Assembly: GCA_017525605.1 (NCBI GenBank)
Contig: JAFXSM010000011.1
Span: 90,869 to 154,868, forward strand
DNA: 64,000 nucleotides
Reading direction: 5' to 3'
Source of the DNA: Treponema sp.
GTDB taxonomy: Bacteria > Spirochaetota > Spirochaetia > Treponematales > Treponemataceae
Under the pieces are notes generated by a model. That model was not told the DNA's origin and made no database searches. It saw nothing but the letters and a program-made list of their open reading frames with translations. The translations under genes and the position numbers were made by a program. Positions 23,740 through 32,900 of the stretch are shown here, piece by piece (the first letter of the stretch is position 1; each line of letters begins with the position of its first letter).

Positions 23740-25695
23740 TTAGAAGAACATCTCGATTCCGATTGGCATGTAGAACTTGCTTGTCTTTCCGTCGTACTTG
23801 AGGTCAACAAGTCCGTTCACGTTTCCTTCCATGCTCTGGATTGTGAAGTCGCCAGCGATTCCAGCGAAGATGAAGTTGTTCGCAGCGAATGTCTTCTTTA
23901 CATAAACTTCGCAACCGATTTTGTGCTGGCGGAGTTTGAGGTCGTTCACAGTAAGACCAGATTTCATGTCGCCGTCGCCGTTTGCAGAAGTGATGTTGTA
24001 GTTTCCAGAAAGACCGATGAACACGTCCTGTTTTCCGAATGGGTTCGCGCAAACTTCTGCGAGGAAGTCGCCGCCTGCCATTACGATGTTTGCACCGTTG
24101 TCTTTTGCCATGTCAACAAGTCCGTATGAGTACTGGCTCAAGTTTGAAGTTCCCTGTCCGCCCCAGAGGTGACCTTTGTACAAGATGAATCCCTTCTCGA
24201 TAACGCCCATTGTACCGAGACATGCATACCAGTTATAGAATTTCTCCGGGTCGTAGTCGCGGAGTCCTTCGCGTGTGACAATAGGAACCTTTACGCCAAG
24301 CTCGATGAGGTTTGCGTTCGGAGTTTTCTCCAAATCGACATCGCCCAAGCCGTTCGCTCCGCCCATGAATCCGAGCCAGTCGATACCGAATTCCATGCGT
24401 CCGTAGTAGTCGTTCATGTCGTAGCCGGCTTCGCGTGCAGCCTTATATTTGTTTGCTGAATAGCGGTAGTTGCTCTCCGCGATTGAGTCCCCCCAGAACT
24501 GAGACTTAATCTGGAAGAGTCCTGGAACTGTGTAGCCGACGCCGAACTGTGCGTCGCGGAGTGCGTCGTACAACTGCATTGATTTTTCGCTGTCGGTATC
24601 TGTTGCGCTTTCAAGACCGAGAACACCTGCGATATCGACCGCACCGTTCATGTAGAAGCCCTTGAGGGCAGAGTCTTCGTTACCCTTGATAGAAGCGAAG
24701 AGACCTGTTGCAGTCCAGATTTCCTGGAAGATATCGTCCTCTGATTTTACGTCGCCGGACTCTCTCTGACCGAAATCGCCGATTGAGCCGCGAAGCTCGT
24801 TCTCTCTCATGCGTCCGAATGCGAGCTTTGTCTGGAAGAGCGGATTGTCGAACAATCCCCAGATTTTTGCCTGGTCACCGATTGCGACTGCATATTTTCC
24901 GTCCTCGTTGTAGTTCACGTCAGCAGCAGCTTCGTCAGAATCCCAGAGTTTGTGAACGAAAAGCGCGCGCGCATCAGCGTCGAGGTTGAAGTCGAATCCG
25001 AAATGCTCGTCAGTCGTGCGTCCGATAATCCAGAAACCAACGCGCGCACCGTAAGACCAATCCGGAGCAAGGCTTGCGTAGTTCTTTGACTCAGACACAT
25101 CTTTTTCCTGTGCCTTGAGCATATTCACGATAAGGGCACCAGCGGCAGCCTCTCCAACCTGAGTACCGTATTTTTCACCATAAGCAGTTCCGTATGCAGT
25201 GCAATATGCTGTGATTCCAGCAGTGTCAGCCGTATAACCAGCACCTGTAATTTCGGCAGCAGCAGCTGCCATTTTTTCTGCATCACCAGATGTCAAAGCC
25301 GCTGTAAGTTCCGCACCTTTTGCGGTAGCAGCCTCTGTACCAGCTTTTGTACCAGCGTAAGTTCCGACGGCAGTTGCATAAGCTTTTACATTGTCAGTTT
25401 CAGCATTGAAAGCAGTTCCGCCACCGTTAGCTATATAGTCTTCAATAGCAGCAGTTCCAGCTGTAGATGCAGTCTTTCCCAATGCAGTCTCATCAACTGT
25501 AATCTTCGTGCTTGTGTTCGAGCGGCCGACATTGAACGTTGAGCGTCCCCATGCGCCGAACGAGATGTTTCCGGCTGCCGACTCAAGAGTATGAGCCTTT
25601 ACAAGCTCATGTGTCTCTGCGAACGAAAGTCCCGCAACGAGCGAAAGCAGAGCAGCAGATGCAAAAAACTTCTTTGTTCTCTTTGACATTTTCAT
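23740..25695 (-). CDS. Outer-membrane beta-barrel protein (Treponema porin-like)
   Basis: A 651-residue exported protein. Signal peptide 1-26 (KKFFASAALLSLVAGLSFA). The mature N-terminus (ISFGAWGRSTFNVGRS) is the first strand of a barrel. It is interrupted by a low-complexity Ala/Gly/Thr segment (about 55-195, helix-forming), and then the barrel resumes (WSYGARVGFWIIGRTTDEHFG, LAFGRMRENELRGSIG...). It ends YMPIGIEMFF, with a terminal aromatic residue as barrel proteins do. It probably admits oligosaccharides for the downstream GH36 and symporter. It is the first gene of the operon, with GGAGG before ATG 25695 and a promoter/operator region at 25745-25798. Confidence 0.8.
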   Translation of the reverse strand: MKMSKRTKKFFASAALLSLVAGLSFAETHELVKAHTLESAAGNISFGAWGRSTFNVGRSNTSTKITVDETALGKTASTAGTAAIEDYIANGGGTAFNAETDNVKAYATAVGTYAGTKAGTEAATAKGAELTAALTSGDAEKMAAAAAEITGAGYTADTAGITAYCTAYGTAYGEKYGTQVGEAAAGALIVNMLKAQEKDVSESKNYASLAPDWSYGARVGFWIIGRTTDEHFGFDFNLDADARALFVHKLWDSDEAAADVNYNEDGKYAVAIGDQAKIWGLFDNPLFQTKLAFGRMRENELRGSIGDFGQRESGDVKSEDDIFQEIWTATGLFASIKGNEDSALKGFYMNGAVDIAGVLGLESATDTDSEKSMQLYDALRDAQFGVGYTVPGLFQIKSQFWGDSIAESNYRYSANKYKAAREAGYDMNDYYGRMEFGIDWLGFMGGANGLGDVDLEKTPNANLIELGVKVPIVTREGLRDYDPEKFYNWYACLGTMGVIEKGFILYKGHLWGGQGTSNLSQYSYGLVDMAKDNGANIVMAGGDFLAEVCANPFGKQDVFIGLSGNYNITSANGDGDMKSGLTVNDLKLRQHKIGCEVYVKKTFAANNFIFAGIAGDFTIQSMEGNVNGLVDLKYDGKTSKFYMPIGIEMFF

Positions 25696-25726
25696 TTTGT
25701 TTCCTCCATTTTTTGAATATCAACAC

Positions 25727-25781
25727 GGAATAAATATTCCACATTGATAGTATCACTATCACACTGATAATAATGATATCA
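25727..25781 (-). promoter_or_regulatory. Operator-like dyads at the operon promoter
   Basis: TGATAGT-ATC-ACTATCA (25745-25761) covers the predicted transcription start. TGATATCA (25774-25781) overlaps the -10. GGAATA-AA-TATTCC (25727-25740) lies in the leader. Positions are those of classical repressor sites; the operon's own TetR protein is the obvious candidate. Confidence 0.55.
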
Positions 25782-25798
25782 CTTTGAGTATGTGTCAA
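25770..25798 (-). promoter_or_regulatory. Sigma-70 promoter of the glycan-use operon
   Basis: A perfect -35 TTGACA (25798-25793 on the minus strand), a 17-bp spacer, and -10 CATTAT (25775-25770). The predicted start is near 25763. It leaves a leader of about 68 nt before ATG 25695. Confidence 0.7.
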
Positions 25799-25835
25799 CA
25801 GAATTTTGAAAATTTTTTGTAACTTTTTTCGTGAT

Positions 25836-25844
25836 GGGGGGGGG
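25836..25844 (+). repeat. Poly-G tract (9 G) upstream of the outer-membrane protein promoter
   Basis: Nine consecutive G on the plus strand, 38 bp upstream of the -35 of the minus-strand operon and 38 bp before the plus-strand nuclease ATG. This is the only such homopolymer G run I noticed in the window. Confidence 0.85.
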
Positions 25845-25882
25845 AAGTTCATAAATCAGAAAAAACATAGTAAAATATCCTT

Positions 25883-26794
25883 ATGACGATAGACGACTTC
25901 AAGACGCAAGAAGAATACATTTCTCAAATGGAACACGGTGCACTGCTCAATCCGCGCATTGACAGCACGTTCAAGGCGTTGTTCACGCAGCCGACACCGG
26001 AGTCGAGGGCGGCATTGCACTCGTTTCTTGAGGCTGCCATTGAACAGAAAATAAAATCATTCCAGCTCACTTCGAACGATGTGCCGGTTTCGTTCAATGG
26101 ACAACGTGGCGTAAGTTACGATATCGCTTGTGTTCTCGATGACGGAAGAATAGCAGAAATTGAAATGCAAGCATTCAATCAAGAATATGATTACGGAAAG
26201 CGTGCTGAATATCATGTTGCCCGACTTGAGACGACTTACCTTGAAAAAGGCGATGACTGGGAAAAAGCTCCTGTCGTCTTTCAAATCACGGTATTAAATT
26301 TCCATTACACTCCGAAGAAAAAGCACGCAATCAACCGCTATTCAATGAGGACGAAGGACGGACTGGAACTTTCCAATACGCTGAACATAATTTTCATAGA
26401 ACTTCCGAAAATCACGAAGTTCGAAAAATCAATAGAAACGAACTCAAAACTTGAAAACTGGGCTTTGTTCTTGAAAGAAGCAGACAACCCCAAAAAGCAA
26501 GAATTCATCCAAAATCTCACAAGCAAGGAGGATGGCCTAATGAACGCACAGAAATCTCTATCACGAATCAGTGCCGACAAAGCACTTTGGATTGCTCAGT
26601 GGAAGCAGGAGTCCTTCGAGCGCGACATACGTTCTGGCTTGCATGCTGCCGAACGCCGGGGAATACAGCAAGGTGCAAAAGCAAACGCCCTTGCAAATGC
26701 GAAAAATCTGCTTGCAATGCACATTCTCACAGTCGAGCAAATCGCGCAGGCGTGCGGACTTTCCGTCGAAGAAGTGCAAGAACTTCAGAAATAG
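25883..26794 (+). CDS. Rpn-family PD-(D/E)XK nuclease / transposase-like protein
   Basis: A 303-residue protein of the Rpn (PDDEXK_2) family, known for recombination-promoting nucleases. It opens with the family pattern NPRIDSTFKALFTQPTPESR, then SYDIACVLDDGRIAEIEMQ, which holds the D...ExxQ active-site residues, then KRAEYHVARLE and the conserved middle VFQITVLNF. The C-terminal part contains charged helices typical of the family. These genes are numerous and mobile-like in gut bacteria and spirochaetes. It is divergent from the outer-membrane operon with 187 bp between starts. No ribosome site is obvious. Confidence 0.85.
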   Translation: MTIDDFKTQEEYISQMEHGALLNPRIDSTFKALFTQPTPESRAALHSFLEAAIEQKIKSFQLTSNDVPVSFNGQRGVSYDIACVLDDGRIAEIEMQAFNQEYDYGKRAEYHVARLETTYLEKGDDWEKAPVVFQITVLNFHYTPKKKHAINRYSMRTKDGLELSNTLNIIFIELPKITKFEKSIETNSKLENWALFLKEADNPKKQEFIQNLTSKEDGLMNAQKSLSRISADKALWIAQWKQESFERDIRSGLHAAERRGIQQGAKANALANAKNLLAMHILTVEQIAQACGLSVEEVQELQK

Positions 26795-26824
26795 CCCACT
26801 GATTGTCAACATTTTTCTCACAAA

Positions 26825-26876
26825 CAAAAAAACAGCCCGACCGCACGAAGAAAGTTCCTCGCACGGTCGGGCTGCT
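26825..26876 (-). terminator. Terminator of giant lipoprotein gene 1
   Basis: Long stem CAGCCCGACCG... / ...CGGTCGGGCTG (26833-26874), with the T run on the minus strand (26826-26832). It lies 94 bp past the stop of the giant gene; transcription of the convergent nuclease gene may end here too. Confidence 0.85.
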
Positions 26877-26894
26877 TTGGTTTTGATTCGGAAT

Positions 26895-26953
26895 GGTTGC
26901 TGAGCGTCGGTTACCGAGCGTAGCCGAGGTAAGTCGAAGCAACGCTCAGCAAT
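26895..26953 (+). repeat. REP-like inverted repeat
   Basis: TTGCTGAGCGT (26897-26907) and ACGCTCAGCAA (26942-26952) form a perfect 11-bp inverted repeat, with an inner CGGTTACC/GGTAAGTCG partial pair. It shares the CTTCGACT...GCTCAGC core with 15529-15574. Confidence 0.6.
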
Positions 26954-26967
26954 CGAAAGCAAGCAAA

Positions 26968-29900
26968 TTATTTCAAAACTGCTCTTACATATTTTTTGTC
27001 AGTCTTGAATCCGAGTACAACCTTGTTTGCGTATGTGCCGCCAGTCGGAACACCATTACAAACAACCGCGTTGTCTGGAACACTAGAGCAAGGAACGCTC
27101 ATGAACTGCCAGTTTCCAGTAGCTTTGTCGCTGTCGGTTCCATTCTGCACAGCTGAACTTGTTCGCCATGCCACACGCACAGAGTTCTTTGTCTGGTCAA
27201 GAGAACCGTTGTAGTATGAAATATACGGAACATAATTCGGACTAGCAGCAGTTCCATCGTTACGAGTGTTTATGCTGATTTGAGTACCTGTTGAAAGGTA
27301 CGAATCAACGGTGACGACCTTCGCATCCGCGAGAGTCGAATTGTACCGTGGCAAATAAGCGTATTTCAAATCGCCAGAGCCGGTCGTGTAGTATGCGATA
27401 TGAATACCGCCGCCTGCATCAACAGCCATGTCGACATACCAACCGGCATAGTCGCTATCAAGTACAATAGCATTATACTGCCATTTGTTTTTTGATCCGT
27501 TTGCTGGATCCTCGCAATATGAGTAAACAAGGCAGCTGTTTTCAGCATCGTACCATGCAACAACGCCAACATCGCTTGTAGCCCCGCCCATACCAGAAGG
27601 AATGAAACCAACAGCCGTATATTCGCCGCCTTTGTGAGTCGAATCTTTGTCGGCAACAGTCTGATAATAATCGTAATGATTGTTGTTATCAGATACATTT
27701 CCATTCCAGCCAGTTGTTAGAGTACCATCGTTAAACAGATTGTTGTTTCCTATTGTTCCATACCGAACTTTTACAGGCTTAGCAGCATTATTGCTGTCAT
27801 AGTACCCAATAAAAATTTTTGTAGATGCTGTCGTACCCGAAACAGCAATTTTCGGACGTTGAACTCTATTGATGTTATATATACCTGTATTTTCATTATA
27901 CGCATATTCCAACAAGCTTTTTCCCTTCCATGAAGAAGTATATGCGTATGATGAATAATTTCTCCATTCTGAATAAGAATTACTAACATTAGCAGCTCGC
28001 GAATACAATGCAAACTTTGATGAATCATCCCCGATACGGTCTGTATTTGTGGCAACTGCATAGATGTTCCCAGAAGCATCAAATGCGACATTCGTGTTAT
28101 GGAACTTGTTGTAGCTGTAATCCACTTCAGTTGTAGTTCCGTTTTTGTTGACATACATTGATGGAACTCCATAGCCATAGCTCATATACCAGTCACCGCT
28201 TGCGCTCATCTTCATCATTGGACTTGTGATGTCAGCCTGATTTACGAAATTTCCAAGTTCCCAAACTGCAAGCTCCACATCATCAGTAAGGCGGTTGTTG
28301 TTCTTGCCGTTTGCCTGAGAATTATAGTGACCGTTTTCATCGCTCATGTTTGCAACACCCGCCGCAATAGTCGGAGAAGCGTTTTCATTGTTGAGAGTCA
28401 CCAAACCTGTCGCAACCTGTACTGAAAGTTTTCCGCTCACAGTATCAGAACCAATCGTAGCCTCAATGCTGCTCTTATTGTATTTGCCGTTAGTAACTGT
28501 CAATGTTTTATCTCCAACGTTAACAATCGGTTTTGTAGTACCGCTTATAAGGTTGAAACCATTGATTGTTATTTTTTCGCCTGCACTAGCATCGGCATCA
28601 TAGTAAACAGAATATGCCCCACTTGCGGCGCGACCGAATTCAGCACCTGCATATTTAGTTACCTGAGTCTCAATATCCGTGATATACGGCACAACGTCCA
28701 TCTGGTACGTCGGCTTGTGCTTTGTCGCGTCGGTCGTGCCGGCTTCGCCTCTTCCGCTTGCGGCATTTGCAGTGTCACTAGACAAGTGCGATGTCGCAGC
28801 GTCGTCGTTCGCGAGCACGGTGAACACTGCGTCGAGCTTCGTCGTGTCCTTAAGGTGAGCCGTGTCGATTGCGATTTCCCAGTTGGCTTTGTGTCCGTTC
28901 TGGCTCAGGTACTCGTCCGTTACGGTCACTTCGTAAGAGTTCGTGCCGATTGCGTTCGTTTTTTTGTTTGTCCAAACGCCATTTGTATACGTCGCAAGTT
29001 CGATTGGAGTCGTTACGCTTGAATCGAAGTCTGTCATAGAGAAGCTGAGCGACTTGAGCAATGTCTCGTCAAACGCTGTTCCGCGGAGCACGATTTTTCC
29101 AGAAACTTTCGGGTCGCGGTCGTATTCGCCGCTTGTCGTTGTCGCTTTGAACGTATCGGCCGGCAAATCGCCTTCAAGCTCGATGTGACCGAGCGGAGAA
29201 TTGCTTCCGCTTGCATAGTAGAGATTGTTCTTGAAATGTCTGTCCCCTGCTTCATCGGTGTAAGTTCCGCTTCCGGCCTGATTCCATTCGAACGGATAAA
29301 CGACAACATTCGGAGCGATGCTGTCAGACTGTGCAACGACCAGATCTTCTACACGTAGGAAAGCATAGAGAGAATCCGTTCCGCATATTGTCTGCTCTGT
29401 TGAATCCCAGAATGTGAACGAAACCTTCTTTGTTGCGTCAGTTCCAAGCTCGGTTGAAAGTTGCCAGTAATCGCCGACGATTTTGTGTTTATCGTCATTC
29501 GAGGTTGTGATTGTGCCGGTCTTAGAAACTGCTGTTCCAGTTTGCTTTCCGTCTGCAGCGGTTGTCGTGTCGTTTGCGTTGAATACGAGTTTGATTTCGC
29601 CGTTTCCGCCAACGAATTCAGGAAGAACCGCAAGATTTCTCTTTACGGTGAATGCTTTTCTTGTTGATTCAATTTCCTGCCATTTTCCCGCAGAATCTTC
29701 TGCGAACTCGCTGTAGCTGGCAGTCGTGAGAGTGAAGACTTTCTCGTTTGCGCCGGTCTTTGCGATGATGTTGTAAGTCTCAAATTCGTTGTCGCTGTAT
29801 GTTCCTCCGTGGTTCAAGTCTGTTCCGAGGTGGACTTTAGACAAACGAGGAGCGTTGTTTGCGACCTTTGCAGAATATGTCTTTCCGTTTACGTTGCCAG

Positions 29901-32900
29901 CCTTGTCGAATGCGAGGACTACGAGAGAAACTGGACCGTCAGGCATATTATTCGAGTAGATTGAGGCATCCCAAGACCAAATCTGACCAGATTTGTTGAA
30001 TGACTCAGGCATATCATCTCCGTCGTCTTTTTTCTCATCAAATTTGAACTTGCCGACATAATCACCCTTGTTTGATTCCGACGTATTCTGCGAGTTATTT
30101 GCGTCGATGATCTGAGCAATCGGGAAGTATGCACTTGTCTGTGTTTTGTCAGTAAGCTCTCCGTCAAATGTGACAGTCTTTCCGCTGATTTCAGTAATCT
30201 TTTTGTAAACTCCGCCGATTTCGATTAAACCGCCTTTGCGTACATGGTCACCGAGAGCAGCATCTGCCGTAAACTGATTATTCGCTGGCATCGTTCCAGT
30301 TGCCTTTTTTGCCCAAAGAGAGTATGTCTTCGTTTCTGTTCCAACTTTCTGAGTAATCGTTCGCGCGGTAAGACCATCCATCTTGACTCGGGCATTTCTG
30401 TAAACGTCCTTCTCAGTATTTGTCGCTTTTGCATTTGGAATGAGCGGATCAAGAATGATTCTGTCTGTGTCAGTCTGCGTGTCACCGATTTTTCTCATGT
30501 AGTAGAACGCGATATATTCCACGCCTGATTCTGTATCCTCTGATTCACCTGAAAGAGTGAAGAACGAGTTATAGTTTTCGATTGTATTTTCCGCATCTTC
30601 AGAGAATGTTGATTCAGGTCCCTTTATATTTGTAAGGGTCGGAGCCGTGTTGTCGATTATCACGCTGAATGTCATTTTTGAAGTGTTGTTCGTGTTGTCC
30701 TTTGCACTTACCGTGTACGAATGCTCTCCGCTTACATCACTCATCGGAACAATCATCTTGATAGTCTTTTTGTCCGTACCCGTCGCTTCTTTTACGATTC
30801 CAGAAACAATGCTAGATCCTTCCATTGCTGTAATTTCGTCAATCTGCGCATCGTCCTTAGCAGTAACGACGATGTACCACTGGCCTTTCAGATACATATC
30901 CGCCGTGTAAGACTGCTCGACTGTAGGAGTTGATGAAAGCGATGGTGTACCGCTGAACTGAGCAATCTTGTACTCGAACTGCGGAACTCCGCTTGAAACA
31001 TGAATGTGGATGATGTTGTCCCCGTCCGACCATGCGCCGAACTTGTTGTTCGAGTTCACGCCGCACACACGGAGTTTAATGTCGTTCGTTTTATTGATAT
31101 CGCTTGAGTTAAGCTCGCCATGCTCATTTATAGAGAAGTTCCATGAAGCAGAGCCGTTCGCCTTGATTCCCCACCAGTTTGTCATGTCGCTTTCAGAAGA
31201 GAATCCGTATTTGCGCAAGAGTTCAGCTTTCTTGGTCATTGTTGCGTCATCATCGCCAGTAAGAGCGGTGATTGCGGTGTATTCACTTCCGAGAATATCT
31301 TGAGCCGTTACGACTGTGTAAGCTTTCTTCTCCTCTCCAGTCGAATCAGTATATTTGAGACTTGAAACATAATCTTTTGTGAATGAAGTTGCATCATCCT
31401 TTACAAACTGGAAGTAAACTTCCTTCGCAGTAGCATCTCCGTATGGAATTATAGACTGGCCGGTAGCACGTATAGTTCCGCCGAGAGTTGCGTAAGCTGT
31501 GCCGGCAGCATAATCCTTTTTTGTCGGATAAGAGAATGTCGTCTGAGGTCTGTCTCCGTCAGGGTCGTGGTTAATGACGTAATCGGTCAGAATCGTGTAG
31601 TTTCCGATTCTATCCGTCGCCATAAAGTAAATATGGAGAGGATAGATTCCGTCAACCGCAGTTGTATAATTGCCGTTGTCGAAAATATCGAGCAGAGGGT
31701 TTCCGGCTGCAAATGTCGTTTTTGCAGATTTCTCTTCATCTGAAACGCCTGAATCATCAAAGACAAACTCCCAATTCTTTACGGTTTTGTCCGTTTTCAT
31801 GTAGTCGTTCCATGTGAGAGTGTCCTTCAAATTCTTCAGCACATCATCTGTTATTTCTGAATCCGAAGAAACTGTCTGATTCTTATTAGGTATCGCCCAC
31901 TTGATTGTATCTGTGTCGGCGGCACCTTCATCGAATGCAGTTCCGGCAATTGTTACCGCCTGAGTTTCACGAGAACCGTTTACAGGCTTTGTGACAAGAA
32001 TCTCCGGTGGCGTATTGTCCACCATGAACGAGTAAGTGCTTGTAGTGGCATTTCCTATGCGGTCTGTTATCGTTACTGATACGGTGACTTGAATTGTTCC
32101 CCAAGGCTTCGTATCAACAACCCCTGTTGTCCATTCAGCGGAAGTTTCGTCAGTCGTGCCAGTCCAACCTTCCGGAGTTGAGAGAGTTGTAAGCGTAGTT
32201 GTGACACTGTTTACAGTCTTCGTGAACGTTGCGCTCATGCTTGCAATTCCGCTCGCGTCTCTTCCCGTAAAGTAGAATTTAACGTAACGTCTGTCCGTTC
32301 CGCCTGCAATAAAGCTTGCGTTCAAGTTTGAGTTTTCGCTTCCAGTGTCGAACTCGTTTCCAGAGAAGTCTTTCGCGACATCTGTAGCAGCTTCATCCGA
32401 ATACGGAACGCCTTTTCCAACGCCCGGAGTCGGGTTCTTGCTGTCTGATTTGTAGACGAACTGCTTTTCGTCCCAAGAAGCATAACTTTTGTTCTTGACG
32501 AGAATCTTCGGATTTTTAAGTTTGTCGTTCGTACCAGTAGTTGCGTTGGCTGGCACAGAAGTGTATTTCGTCCAGAATGTCTGTCCGCCGTTGTCTTCTA
32601 TGTAGATATAGACAGTTTTTTCGCCATCGATTGTGATAGATGGCTCGAACGTGAAGTCGCCGGAAGAAGAAGCATAATTTGTCGTAGGCTCAGTTTCACC
32701 TTCTGCGCCAGTGTATGATTCTTCCGTGATGTAAAGTTTTCTGACAACTTTGTCGCCAAGAGAAGCATCATCATCGCTTATGCGTCCAGTTACTTGAGAA
32801 TTTGTTCCCTGTCTCAAAAGGAATTTTCCGAGTTTTTCGTTCCATTCGATGTTGTTGAAGTTCACCTTCGGGCGGTCTGAATCCTGGGAAACCTTGATGC

